DNA of 64,000 nucleotides, taken from positions 2,108,001-2,172,000 of the forward strand of contig OZ218955.1 in the NCBI GenBank assembly GCA_965112735.1, read 5' to 3'. Numbering within the stretch: position 1 is the stretch's first letter; each line of letters opens with the position of its first letter. Source of the stretch: Phaeosaccion multiseriatum. Its lineage: Eukaryota; Ochrophyta, other classes. The translations under genes and the position numbers were made by a program. A model generated the notes under the pieces. That model was not told where the DNA came from, did not search any database, and saw only the letters and a program-made list of their open reading frames with translations. This document shows, in pieces, positions 45,007 to 56,744 of the stretch.

Positions 45007-47100
45007 GCTGTTGCTGCTGCTGTTGCTGTTGCTGTTGTTGTTGTTGTTGTGGTTGTTGTTGTTATGGTTGTTGTTGTTGTTATTGTTTTGCTTATTCGCT
45101 GCATACTTTCCTTGTAGCTCGAAGTTGGGGTGGGAACTCCTTTTTGTGACGTACGGGCTTGTGGGGTTTGCGTGGCTGGCGCTCTGGGTCCCCCTCATCA
45201 AGGGAAAGGCGGCACAGACCCCACCTCCCCCACTGCCAGCCTCACTGCCAGCCTCACTGCCAGCCTCAGACTCAGACTCTCTCCTACCACCGTCACAAGT
45301 GTCACAAGCCAGTAGTAGTAGCGGTAGGAGCAGTGAAAGGGAAGCAGTCCTTATGGCGGCAAGCAAAGAGGAGAAGCAAATCAACGGGGAGGTGGCGCTA
45401 GGCCAGCCAGGGGCTGTGGGTGTGGGTGCGGGTGCGGACAGCAGCGGGAGCAGCGGGAGCAGCAGCAGTAGCATGGGCGCAGAAGCAGCAGCAGAAGGCG
45501 TCGGTGGATTCCGCACTGTAATGAGTCAATTGGAGGGGGTGCCTTGGCGGCAAATCTCCCGAGACAGGCGCATTTGGGGCATCACAGGGGCCCACATTGC
45601 TCACAACGTGGGGCTGTACTTCCTCCTGGCGTGGTTGCCCAGCTACTACTATCAGACGTTCGGTATGTCGCTTGCACAGAGCTCTAACGCCAGCGTCGAG
45701 CCGTGGATAGTCGGTGCGATTACAGGCACGACATCGGCGTGGTGTGTCGATAAGGTAGGTGTGTGCATCGGTGCGTGGATGTTGGTCAGAGTGTCTTGTC
45801 TTCGACCCTCTGTCTCTCCTGTATTGCCTCTTGCCTCTTGCCTCTTGTTTCTTCTCACTCCCCTCCTTCTCTTTTCTATCTCTCTTTGTTCTGTGCTCTG
45901 AGGTACGACGAATGTGCCGCACACCCCCCTCCCTCACTTGTCCCCGACCCCCCGCCCCCCTCCCTCCCCCTTCCCTCGCCGCCTTTCAGCTCGTCAAGAC
46001 AGAAGTACTGTCTCTGACAAAGGCACGCAAGCTGTTTCAGACGGTCGGCATGCTCGGACCAGCCACGTGTATGGGCCTGCTCGCTCAGGTGGGTGTGTGT
46101 ATGTGTGTATGTACATACGTATGTATGGTGTGTGTGTATGTGTGTATGTACGTGTGTATGTATGTACGTATGTATGTATGTATGTATGTATGATTGTATG
46201 TATGTATGTACATATTATGCTGCATGTGTGACTTGGGCTGACGATCCACAGTAACGGGTGCTAAGAATCCCCTCGCCCCTCTCTCTCTCTCTTGCGTGCT
46301 TCATTCGTGCACCCCCTGCCACAACCCAAACACATACTCTCTGCTGCTTACCTGCATGCACGCACGCACTCACGCACGCACGCACGCCCTTCCTCACTCT
46401 TTTAGGGAGCGGCCACCCCCGATAATGCCTCAACCCTCTTCACCCTCGCTGTGGGCCTCGGAGCGGTGAGTGGGTGTCAGGACAGTGAGTGGATGTCAGG
46501 ACAAAGGGTATCAGGACAGTGAGTGCAAGTGCGGTCCGCTTGCGCGTGACCCCCTGACACCCTGTACTGGAAGCAAGGGGGCTGAAGGGGCCCAGCACGC
46601 TACAGCCCTGACTCTCCCCTCCCTCTGCCTTGACCGACTCTGCTCTGCTCTGCTCTGCGTGTCCCTCTCCTCCCTCTTGCCTCTCTTGCCTCATCTTCTT
46701 GCCTTCTTCCTACCTCCTCCTCTCTACAGGCCTCCACCGCCGGGTGGGGGGCTTCTGTGCAAGACCTACAGACGCGGTGAGAAGCAAAGCGAAGCTCAGC
46801 TCGCTATGGGCCCCAGCCATCCCCTGCCGTCCTGACACGTTTAATTCACGCACCTCCCCCCCTGCCCATCTCCTGCCATCCCTTGCCAGCTACACGACCG
46901 TCATCTACTCGCTGACGTCAGTCGCTGCCGTGGTGTGCGGCTCGCTGGGCACCTATGTGACGGGTGTGATTCTCGACAACACCCACTCCTGGGACAGCGT
47001 CTTCAACCTCGCAGCAGCCGTGTATTTGTTTGGCTTTGTGGCCTACACAAGCCTCTACGAAGCTAAGCCTTTTGTGGTGGAGGGAGAGGAAGAGGCATAG
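43118..47100 (+). CDS. SLC17/PHT4-like MFS anion transporter with N-terminal signal peptide
   Basis: Nine exons joining into 627 residues: 43118-43541, 43677-43767, 43945-44146, 44581-44693, 45118-45754, 45990-46088, 46406-46465, 46730-46776, 46890-47100. Residues 1-22 (MGKRRLRLVCLSCLASLPGL) look like a signal peptide and are followed by about 90 polar residues. TM1 lies at FYILMGLLFSVTLIGAL. The next exon, DRVAMSVAILPMAEQFGYSD, is the DR..(M/L)SVAI.PM motif of SLC17-type phosphate/organic-anion carriers. SEAVLLPTIQGLVRDRVPADRR and WLPSYYYQTFGMSL also fit that family. A Ser-rich loop follows TM6 (about residues 300-350). In algae such carriers often sit in plastid membranes; the presequence permits that but does not prove it. 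Confidence 0.88.
44147..44372 (+). repeat. (GTGA)n array starting at the splice donor
   Basis: The donor of SLC17-like exon 3 is CAG followed immediately by GTGAGTGAGTGAG for about 225 bp. The canonical GTGAGT donor is thus the first unit of the array, and every later unit also reads GTGAGT. Confidence 0.95.
44938..45092 (+). repeat. (GTT)n array
   Basis: About 150 bp of GTT with some GCT units upstream of the acceptor of SLC17-like exon 5 (acceptor TTTCCTTGTAG at 45117). Confidence 0.95.
46089..46215 (+). repeat. (TGTA)n tract after SLC17-like exon 6 donor
   Basis: GTGTGTATGTACGTATG-type repeats begin within the donor GTGGGTGTGTG and run about 120 bp into the intron. Confidence 0.88.
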
Positions 47101-47962
47101 GGGAAAGAGGGCACTCCATCTCCATAGCACAAGGTGTGATACAAAAGAGAGAAGGGAGAAGATAAAAGCAGCACCACAGCCACAGGCACCAACCAGAGTA
47201 CGATGTAAGCCTACCTCTCTCTCTCTTTCACGGCTCGGCTCGGGCCAGGCAAGGGGCCGAGGACGGGGGGGGGGGGGGCGGGGGGGAGGGGGTGATCGAG
47301 GAGCAAAAGGTGAGGGAGAGGATGAGGCCCACGCTTAGCGAGAGCACGCTCGGCCATCGGATCCATAGATACATACACTCAATGCAATGGAGTCTCTCTG
47401 GTCCATGTTGCTTTCCTTCCCCCTCCGGGACTCGACTCTTGGGTTTACTCACTGTGGGACGTAACTCACTCGGGGGCGGGGGTTGGTGCTGGCAAGACTG
47501 CGAACAAGCCCACCGGGGAAGGTGGGGAGAGAGAGGGTGGGGAGGAAGGCAGTGGATGATCGGTGATGAAGGTGGGGAGAGGCAGTCAGTGGATGGTCGG
47601 TGATGGACGTGTTACGAAACTACTCGTGGAAGGTCAAAGGTAAAGATTCGCCTTTTGTTGTTTTGTTTCTTCTTCTAACGAGCCTCTGGCTCCCACCCAC
47701 CACCCACTAGCGATCACCGAACACTCGTCCACCTCGGTGCGCCAGTGAAGCAGTAAGGCAGTGAAGTGAAGAAAGATAAGGCTTGCGTGCTCTCTGCCGC
47801 TCCGCCTCTGAATGTAACGACAAGTAACGGTCGAATGAGTCAGACACCACAAAGTGCCGGTTTCACAAAGCCAAAACACACAACAAATGCAGCATCCCCC
47901 CTCTCTCACACACCATACCACACGCATGAATCAAAAACGGAGAGTGAGTGACTGATTCACTT
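47101..47962. other. Convergent intergenic spacer
   Basis: About 860 bp between the SLC17-like gene and the PRP40-like gene. It has a G-run block (47260-47290) and GGTGATGAAGGTGGGGAG / GGTCGGTGATG units at 47545-47605. No gene is recognised. Confidence 0.6.
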
Positions 47963-49255
47963 TTATGTTGCCGTCTCCATTGCAGCAGCGGCCGCAGGAA
48001 GGGGAGACGCAGCAGGCTCTGCAGCAGGAGCAGGTGTAGCCTCTACAGGCGCCTGTCCCCCGCTGTCTTTGCTGCTGTCTCCAGTAGCCAAGCTGTGGCC
48101 GTTCTCCCCCTTCCCACCTGCTGCGTCTGCCGCGCCTGCTGCGCTATCCCCCTCCCCGCCCTCGCCGGCCTGGAGTATCCTGCGAGACAGAGCGGCGGCG
48201 GTGGCTGCTGCTGCTTCTGCTGTAGTGCCTGTGTTGTTCGTGCTTCCTCCCCCTCCCGGTGTGATCTCCCCCTCCTCGGCTTCGCTCTCTGCTCGGCTGC
48301 GCTTGGCGGAAGGCTCGTCTCTGCCCCTCTCTCTTGAGCTTCCTCTGTCCCGCTCCTTGTCTCTCTTACGGCTCTTTCGCTCGTGCTTGCGATCACCGTG
48401 TTTCCTGGAGTGGTGCTTCTTCCGCTTCTTGGAGCTCCTACTGCTGTGCTTCCGGCGGCTGCTCTTCTTCCGACTCCTACTCCTGCTGCGACTCCGGCTC
48501 CGACTGCCCCCCCCTCCCCTCCCTCCGCCCCCGTCGCTCCGGCTGCGGCTGCTGGACCGGCTGTAAGAGCTCCTGCTCCGAGAGCGGCTTCTACTGCCTG
48601 CCCTCCCCGCCCCGCCCGCCCCTCCTCCTACACACACCTCGCCCTCCTCTGCTGCCTTGGCTGCTGCAGCGGCTCGGATCTCCTCCTGCCGCTTCGCCCG
48701 CTTGTCCGCCTCTGCCTGAAGGAGCCCCATGTGCTCCTCGAACATTGCCTTCGATGGGTAGGTACATCGCAGAGGTCGATAAAACAAGAGTGAGAGGGGG
48801 GGGTGAGCGTGTGCGTGTGTGGGTGGGGGTGGGTGGGTGGGGGTGGGTGGCGTGCGTGAGGGTTGAATCGCCTGGGTGCCTCACTACCTCGCTCGTCCAC
48901 TGCCATTCACTGCCTTACTCTCTCACTGCCTCACTGCCTTACCTTTGCTGCCTCCTCGGGGGCGTTTCTATACGCAGAGTGGCCAGACAGCTTCTGCATC
49001 GCCTTCTCCCACGAGTAGCCCACCTACACACACGCACGTTGCGCGCGCACACAAATGCCGCAAGTAGGGCAGACAGGAACAGGAGGGTAAGAGAGAGGGC
49101 CAGTGTCAAGAGTGAGGGGCAAGAGGGAAAGACAGAGCGCCAGGTTTTAGGGTGACATGTGGCAGGTGAGAAAAAGGGGTAAGCAGCAGCAGCAACAACA
49201 GCAACAACAACAGCAACAACGACAACAACAACAACATAAAAAACAACAACATAAA

Positions 49256-49317
<62 letters not shown>

Positions 49318-52300
49318 TCACAAAAACTGCGTTGTCCTGACGGACGGACGGACGGACGGACGGACTGACTGACTGGCTGACTGACTGACTCACATGGTCA
49401 CTCCTGTAAAAGTAGTCGTCCAGCAGCAAGCGGAAGGCCTTCTCCATCCTCTCCCGCTGCCGCTCCTCCTGCCTGCGCAGAGTGATCGCCTTATCCAGCA
49501 GGGCGTCAAAGGCGAGCTGAATGTTCACAGGTCGTGCCGCCGTCATGATTGTGTACGGGCGTGCAATGCTCATGTCCTTTGCAGCGGGGGGGCTCTTGTT
49601 GCTGTGGTCGCCGGCATTACTCCGGTCCGACTTTGATCCATCTTCCCTGTTCTTGTTTCCTTCTCTCTCCCCCCCCTCTCCTCCCGTATCTCCTCCGCTC
49701 TTCTCCTTGTCCTTCTCCTCCTGCTCCTGCTGCTCCTGCTGCTCCTGCTTGATTCGCCTCTCTTCTCTCCTATTCTTGAGCGTCTCCTCCACCTGCGCAT
49801 CCTCCGATGCTTGCAAGGCGGCGGTGAAGTCCTTTATGGTCGACTCCGGCTTGACAACAAAGCCTGCTTTTGCAAGCATCTTCTCAAGCTGCCTCTTGTC
49901 GTCTCCGAACTGCTTGCGCAGGTCGTCGAGGATCTCGTCAAACACGTCTCTCCGGTCGGTGCTGGCCATTGCGTGCTTCTCCATGACTGTGTAGGCGGGC
50001 TCGTGCTCGATGGCAGGCTTGAGCTCGGACCACTTGGTGTCCGCGGTGATCATCCCACCCTCCACCTGGGCGTACATGGTACACAGCAGTACACAGTACA
50101 CATATACACAAAAGCGTGGCCACAAACCAAGGCAAGCAGGCAACATGAAGGCAGTTTAGCTTGCGTGTGTGTCGCACACTGACTGGCGCCGGATTCCTGA
50201 CTGATTGGCTGATTGACAATACTATCTGACTGACTGCCTGACCATCGACCTCCCTTCCTTCCTTCCTTCCCTCCGTGACTGCCTGGCTGACTGACAATCG
50301 ACTTCCTTCCTTCCTTCCTTCCTTCCTTCCTTCCTTCTTCCCTTCCTTCCTTCCTTCCTCCCTTCCTTCCGTCCTTCCTTCCTTCCTTCCTTCCGTCCTT
50401 CCTTCCTTTCTTCCTTCCTTCTTCCCTTCCTTCCTTCCTCCCTTCCTTCCTTCCTTCCTTCCTTCCTTCCTTCCTGCCCGTATGACTTCCTGAACGCACC
50501 TTGGTGCGCAGGAACTGCCTGAACTCCTCCCGCTGCTGCCATTCCAGCGCGAGTTGCACCTCCCTCTCCCTCTCCTTCCGCTCCTCCTCGTCCCTCTCCA
50601 GCTCGCCCACGTAATCGAGGAAGGCCGAGCGCTGGTGGCCCTCGTCCAGCTCGATGAAGAGCTCGCGCTCCTTACGGTTGGCCAATCGCAGTACCAAGTC
50701 GCTCACCTGCACAGAGCAGAGACAAGAGGGGGGTCCAGTACGTCAAGGGGGGATGGAGGGCACGACAAAAGGTTTAGGCGCAGCATGCGAGGACATGACA
50801 CTCCCCGGCAAGTGCTGAGCAGAGCAGTGCTGCCCATGGGGTGGGGGAGGGGGCTCCTGCCTCCTTCCATTCTTTCCCACGGAAATCTGACCGACTGCCT
50901 GCATCGACTGAATGTCTTAGACTGCGTAGACTGACGGACTGACTGGCTGCCTCCATCCATTTACCTGCGACCACTTGGTCTTCCACGTGATGCCCAGTTC
51001 CGGGCACTCCCTCAGGAAGCGACGAAAGGCCTCCAGGGCTCTCTCTATCACCGCCCTCCTCGCGTCCTTCTCTGACTTATTGAGCTGCGCCACAAATTCC
51101 ACAAAGTGCTCCTCCCTCTCTCGGTCGTCCTCGATGGCCAAGAAGCGCTGGTCCGAGCCCAGCATATCCTTGGCTTCTGACCAGCGGGTGCTGCCCGTGA
51201 TCTTGTCGTTCATGGCGAGCATTTGCACAAACTTCTTGGCAGCAATCGCCGCCGCCTTTCGCTTCTCTGTTATCCACACACACCACACGGTCGGGGAAGG
51301 GAGGGAGGCCATGGGGCGAGCAGAAAGACGCACGAGGAGGGGGGGGGGGCGATTCCACAGCCGCTCAGACGGAGATTTGTAGCAAATGGCAGCGGCCACC
51401 ATAAACTGACACTTCCCCAAAGTCTTTGAGTACATTCCCGAAAAAAACGAGCGGTACTCTTGCCCCCCCCCCCCCACACACACACACACAACTCCCCTCT
51501 TTACTCCACTCTACCCTCCTCTACGCACCCGTCTTCTCCTGCTTGGCTCTCTGCGTCTTGTACTCCGTGTGAGCCTGTCGCTTGGCCCCCGCCTTGAGGG
51601 CCGCCCAAATGGGGTGCCCGCTGCACAACTTCTGCACCTCACTGAAGCTGAGCTTGGAGCTCACGTCACAGTCCGCTAGCATCTGCTTGAAGGCCGCCAC
51701 GGCCTCTGCGTGGTTGGCGAACTTGGTTTTCACTGCCCCCGCCCCTGCCGCCGCTACAGCCCTCGCCGCTGCCGCCGCTTGAGCAGCCCCTGCTGCTGCC
51801 CCTGCTGTTGCTCTTGCCCCTGTCCCTGCTCCTGCTCCTGCTGTTGCTGCTGCAGGAGCATTGTTCGCGACCGTCACTGGCGGCGCTGCTGTTGCCGCTG
51901 CGACAGGAGCCGCGTTTGACACCCCTCCGGCGACCGCTGCAGCTGCTCCCAAGCCCTTCATCTGATCAGAAGCTGCAGACCCGTTAGCTACTGTGGCCGC
52001 CGCGGCCTGAGCCTGAGCGGCTGCCACGCTGTCGGACGCGGCGCCAGGAGGCAGACTGCCCTTGGCTTTGCGGGCTTTGGCGGCAGCGACTGCCTCCTCG
52101 TAGGCAACCAACTCGGGAGGCTTGACCCATACAGAGTTGACCCCGTCGCTGTAATATGCCTTGCCGTTGGGGCCTGTGTACGTCTTCCATTTGCAGGGGG
52201 GAATACCTGCCTTCTTGTCCTCCGACGCTTGCACCACCGGCGGCTTTTCGTACGTGCTCACCTGTTGAGTGAAAGGTAGAGGGGGGAGTGGGAAGGATAC

Positions 52301-52997
52301 AAAGGGCTCGTTATGAGGGTGACGGGTGGTGCAATGGTGAGGTGATGTGCTCAGCTGAGGGTGTAGGGTGCGGCTTCACGGCGGGGGGGGGGCGGGGGGG
52401 GGGGGACAACAATTCACCGACCTTTGTGACTGCATTGTAATAGTAAGGCCGACCATCGGGGGACTTGTAGGTTCCCCAATCCTCCGCACGGGAGCCAGGA
52501 GCCCCCCCCCCTGGCACTGCTGCTGCTGCCGCCGCTGCTTGTGGCTGCTGCTGCTGCTGGGGCTGCTGCTGCTGGGGCTGCTGCTGCTGCTGCTGCTGGT
52601 GCGTCTGTTGGTGTTGCTGCATGTGCTGCGGCTGCTGCATACGCTGCTGCTGCATTTGTTGGTGGTGCTGCTGCTGCATGTGTTGGTGGTGCTGCTGCTG
52701 GTGTTGCTGGCCCTGTTGCATTCCCATACCCAGGCCAGGCCGAGCACGTCCACCACCCATCGCGGTCGGCTGCTGCTGTTGCTGCTGCTGCTGCTGCGGC
52801 TGGGCCTGCTGGCCCCATCGATTTGGCCTTCTCCCAGTGGGGGCACTGCTACCGCTTGCGGAAGCCCCTGCTCCCGCTCCTCCCGCTCCCTGTAAGCCAC
52901 CTGGCATCGACAGGCTCGGCGCCGCGGCCGCTGGGGTCTTCACCACCCCAGCTGCAGTCACAGGAGCTGCGGCCTCTGGCCCTTTGCCCGACGTCAT
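47963..52997 (-). CDS. PRP40: PRP40-like pre-mRNA splicing factor (WW domains, FF repeats, RS tail)
   Basis: U1-snRNP-associated factor that in relatives bridges the 5' splice site and branch-point complex. Seven exons give 1,118 residues: 52422-52997, 51529-52261, 50965-51266, 50500-50706, 49394-50065, 48943-49023, 47963-48748. An N-terminal Gln/His/Met-rich region (residues about 70-155) precedes two WW modules: DWGTYKSPDGRPYYYN...STYEKP (about 170-200) and CKWKTYTGPNGKAYYSD...VWVKPPEL (about 212-240). In the first, the second Trp is Tyr. FF-type segments include FKQMLADCDVSSKLSFSEVQ, FVQMLAMNDKITGSTRWSEA, ALEWQQREEFRQFLRTK and AFRLLLDDYFYRSDHVGYSW. The C-terminus is rich in SR dipeptides and KKRKKH basic runs. 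PRP40 and TCERG1 families share this layout; adjacent WW pairs favour PRP40. Confidence 0.85.
49190..49320. repeat. (CAA)n array in PRP40-like intron
   Basis: About 130 bp of CAA units lie in the intron 49024-49393, followed by GACG and GACT tetramers. On the gene's sense strand it reads (GTT)n, like the SLC17-like intron. Confidence 0.93.
50220..50478. repeat. (CCTT)n array in PRP40-like intron
   Basis: About 250 bp of TTCC units with TTCCG, TTCCC and TTCTT variants occupy the intron 50066-50499. The sense strand is GGAA. Confidence 0.93.
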
Positions 52998-53776
52998 CCA
53001 AGCGGGGAGGGTCTGCGCTCGCCCGCGCCCCCCTCCTCGGCCGCGGCCCGCCTGTTATCGCACAGAGAAAGCAGTACGAAGGAGGAGTGGGAGGGGGGAG
53101 GGAGGGAGGGGCAGAGACGCGCAACGGAGGCGGGCGGCAAGGCATTGAGGGGGGCGGTAGAAAAGTGGGGAGCGAGTGGCATTCCCCTCGTCGGGAGGGG
53201 CAGGTCTATCAGCATGGCAAGTGAGAGAGGTGGCGGTCAGTGGAGAGAGAGAAAGGCGAGGGGGAAGACGGGGGGGAGAGGGCGGTAGGGACGCAAGGAT
53301 TTGATACAAGTTACGGGTCGCACCCACACCAACCATACTGCAGTGGAAACTCTTAAAGGATCCATAGAAACAGTACAAGCACAGTATGGGGAAGCAGAAG
53401 GGCAAGAGTCCACCTCTAGATTCGAATAAACCCCCCACCGTCCACGCCAAATTTGATCTCACCATGGTGATTCAGCACCAGCAAGCGCAGTGCGGCGAGT
53501 CTCCCAGCACTGGACACGAAGAACCTTGGCGACTCGCCAGATGAGTTTCTATAAGAAGCGGTTGTAAATAGAGAGAGAGAGAGAGAGTGGGAAAGGGACG
53601 GGGATGGTGTGAAAAACCCGCACCCGCTGGGGAAGCTCGATTTTTTTCGTCTACTACATCGAATTTTAATTGACTCCATCTATTTTTTTTCCTTCCATCC
53701 CCTCCCGCCCCACCCCTTCCTCTCCACTTCAAAGCCAACCTTTAAAGACTATTAAATAATAACCCGCAGCCCTACT
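52998..53776. other. Spacer: PRP40-like promoter side and SDR-MsrB 3' side
   Basis: About 780 bp with no convincing gene. An AT-richer segment at about 53640-53760, including ATTTTAATTGACTCCATC and TTTAAAGACTATTAAATAAT, follows the SDR-MsrB stop and suits its 3' end region on the minus strand. A TCGA-containing block (CTCGATTTTTTTCGTC at about 53636) resembles ones near 800 and 31080. Confidence 0.55.
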
Positions 53777-56252
53777 TCACCCATAACGATTCTTCGTCTC
53801 CTTCTTTCTCTCCTCCGCCGCAAGCTCCTCCTCCGTCAACGGCCGAGGCTCGAAGGTCAGCGACGCCCCATTGAGGCAGTAGCGCAGTCCCGTGGTGGCT
53901 CGAGGTCCGTCTGTAAACAAGTGCCCCTCATGCGCTCCGCACTTACTGCACGCTACCTCCATCCTGTTGAACATGAGGCCTTGCTCGATGTTCTCCTTCA
54001 CAGCCTCTTCTCGCACGGGCCCGTCGAAGCTGGGCCAGCCCGTGCCAGAGTTGAACTGTTTGACGCACACAAAGTACGTGGGTCGTGGTCATGGCCATAG
54101 AGTCAAGCAGTTGCGCCGATCGATTCGGGGGGGGGGGGGGTGAGGAAGAGGATGAGGAAGAGAAGAGGGGCGGGGGGGGGGGGAGGTAGAGTCGTAAAGA
54201 GACGTATCTATCGCACAACCCTGCTCGAGCCCTTTCCCCCTCTGGAACTCTCACGCACACACACATACATAGGGAGAAGCTTACTTTGCCCCTCTTCTTC
54301 TCTCCTGTCTCAACACAGCCCAATACAGTTTGGCATTGCACCCGCCACCGACCTTGGAGGCGGATGTGAACATCTCCTGGCCGCAGCTCGCGCATTTGTA
54401 CACACCCTCCCGCTTCTCATAGTTGTACATGCTGGGAGAGTGAGAGAGTGAGAGAGGGGGAGAGGGTGAGAGAGGGGGGGAGAGAGGGAGAGGGTCGGAG
54501 AGTGAGGCACAATATGTAAGTAGAGGTCGCAGGCGGAGGCAAAGGCGGAGGCGGAGGGGGGGTGGGGAAGGAGATGATGAGTGGTGGAGCGCGAGTCATG
54601 CATAGGGAGCACGGCAAAGTGTGCGGCTGTCTCCCTCCCCCACCCCCTCAACCCATCCCTCACCCTAGCCCTCTCCTCCCTCCCTGTGTCACACACCTCG
54701 TCCACGCCAGTTCAGTCCCAGAAAGACGCATGACGTAATACTGCAGGGGGTTCAGCAGCTTGCCGCCCTTGCCCTCAGCATCGCCCGCCTTCATCACAGG
54801 GATCTCCGCCAGCAGGTCCGAGTACGCTCGCTTGGGAGCGTCGGTCTCGGCAATGACCTGGCGGCGCAGCGGGACGAATCAGCGAAGGGGATAGGAAGGA
54901 CAAAGGGAGGGTCGAGCTTCAGAAGTCGCAGGAGTCATTTCTGTTGTTCTCCTTCAATCCAGGAGCGACCCCCGTCCGCCGTCGCTTTCGAACGGAGCGC
55001 GACGAACTAACTAACCTCCACGACCTTCCCTCCTTCTCCTTCTGTTCGAGACTCCGCGAAGGCGGCCACGGCCAGCTTGGCGACCTGATGGGATGGGCAG
55101 ACAGACAGGCAGACAGACAGGAGACAAGAGAGAAAAGAGAAGCAAGAGCCAAGACAAGAGGGATAGAGAGGCAGACAGGCAGACAGACGCAGAGACAGTT
55201 CGCAATCGCAAGGGTGGGAGAGACGGGAGGGGGTGCTGTGTGAGGTGCCCACACCGGCACGATGTTGGCAATGCTCCACGCACCTGCAGCCGGCTGACCA
55301 GCCCCCCGAAGGTAGAATCTGAGGGCATTAGTTTGGCATTGTGAGTGAGCTCGAAGTCGTCCTCGGGCTTCTCCATGCCCCCTGGCCGAATGATAGTGTA
55401 GGGGATGCCGCTTGCTTGCAGGGCCAGCTCCGAGTCGTGCTTGAACTGCCGGGGGGAGGGGAGGTGGGGGGGCTTGAGGGTCTGAGAGTCAACACCCATA
55501 GACGTTGATATTGGATGGGCCACCAACAGCCACGCTAACTGTCTAGCTGTGTATGAGTGACTCGCTGAGCCATCGCCTCACCTTGAGCACTCCCCAGAAT
55601 AGGTTCAGCACAGAGGCGGGGAACCCAAACTTGCCCGCGCCCAGCGACGACACTAACACGATGTGCTTCACGCCTCCGTTCTTCCTGCGGCACATCAGGT
55701 GCAGAGTAGCGAAAAAAGAGGAGTCAGAGGAGTTGGGCGGATGGCGAAGGCCACACCAACGCGTTTGTGCACCGTGCTCACTAACCTGGCCGCCTCGATG
55801 ACTCGCTGTGTCATGACCCCGTCCACTTTGTAGGGGCCGAGTGGGTTGAAGATGTCGGTCTCTAGAGCGCCCAGCGCAATAGCCACGCCATCACAGCCCT
55901 CCATGGCTTTGGCGATGGTCTCTGCGTCGGCGCTCCCCAAGTCCATCTCGACGACCTCTCCCTTGCCAGGCAACACGTCCTTGGCTTTCTCGGCGCTGCT
56001 GGGGCGGACGGCACACTTCACCGGAACCTTCTCGCCCACGAGCTGACTCACTATCCTCCTCCCTGATCTCCCTGTCGCCCCGGCAACGAAGACTTTCGTC
56101 GCGCCCATGGACATGTCCCCACGTCTTTTTCCCGTGCTCCGTCGACTACTCACAGCTCTGTTGCTGCGCAGCTGGAAGGCCTCAGTGGGTTTCCTGGCGC
56201 AGAAACCCGCCGCAACAAACAGCAGAGACAGAGGCAAGCGTGCTCGTCTCAT
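53777..56252 (-). CDS. Atypical SDR fused to methionine-R-sulfoxide reductase B, plastid-type presequence
   Basis: Seven exons, 439 residues: 55786-56252, 55582-55684, 55284-55445, 55016-55084, 54697-54857, 54353-54431, 53777-54055. The presequence MRRARLPLSLLFVAAGFCARKPTEAF has a signal-peptide core and an Ala-Phe step. The SDR half has the NAD(P) motif VFVAGATGRSGRRIVSQL, a VLVSSLGAGKFG strand and PYTIIRPGGM, as in Tic62/At2g34460-like atypical SDRs, without a YxxxK pair. It ends GGKVVEVIAET in the same exon (54697-54857) that starts the MsrB half (LNPLQYYVMRLSGTELAWTR). MsrB zinc cysteines are CASC and CSKC; the core is FNSGTGWPSF and the catalytic site RYCLNGASL, where families usually have NS. 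It would reduce Met-R-sulfoxide. An alternative upstream ATG is at 56336. Confidence 0.87.
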
Positions 56253-56399
56253 GGTGACCCCTCTCGTCGCGATCGCTCTATTCTTTTTAATTTTTTTGTC
56301 AGCGTTTTGCCTTTTGCTCACGTGTTTCGTGCACATGTTGGTGGTACTTTAGATTCACAGCTGGAACATCAAAAAAACAAAATCAAAAACATCAAAACC
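56253..56399. promoter_or_regulatory. Short divergent promoter shared by two plastid-type genes
   Basis: 147 bp separate the SDR-MsrB start (56252) from the divergent start at 56400. It contains a T-run (TTTTTAATTTTTTTG, 56284-56298) and an A-rich run (56371-56395), i.e. AT-rich next to each gene. If the ATG at 56336 is used for SDR-MsrB the spacer shrinks to 63 bp. Confidence 0.55.
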
Positions 56400-56707
56400 A
56401 TGGGCATGAGACGGCTCCTCGTGCCGGTGCTAGTTCTTCGGTCTGTCTGTGCTTTCCCTCATACTTTGTCTGTACAGAGGAGGCTTAGACTGAGGAGCGG
56501 GGCGTGTAGATGTAGTAGCCGCGGCGAAAAGGACTTCTTCGGCTCAGCAAGGCGGCTGTGGGGGGTACCTTCCTCCTTGTCGTCCTCCTCCTCCTCGGCA
56601 TCCTCCTCCTCCTCGTCATCCTCCTCGTCATCCTCCTCCTCCTCCTCCTCCTCCTCTTCCTCTCCGTCCCCCTCCTCCTTCTCCCCCTCCTCCTCCTCCT
56701 CCTCCTC

Positions 56708-56744
<37 letters not shown>

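Noticed and set aside
53777-54070. MsrB as a separate short gene of 97 codons
   Set aside because: The conserved N-terminal half of MsrB lies in two upstream exons in frame, and the start would remove two zinc cysteines.
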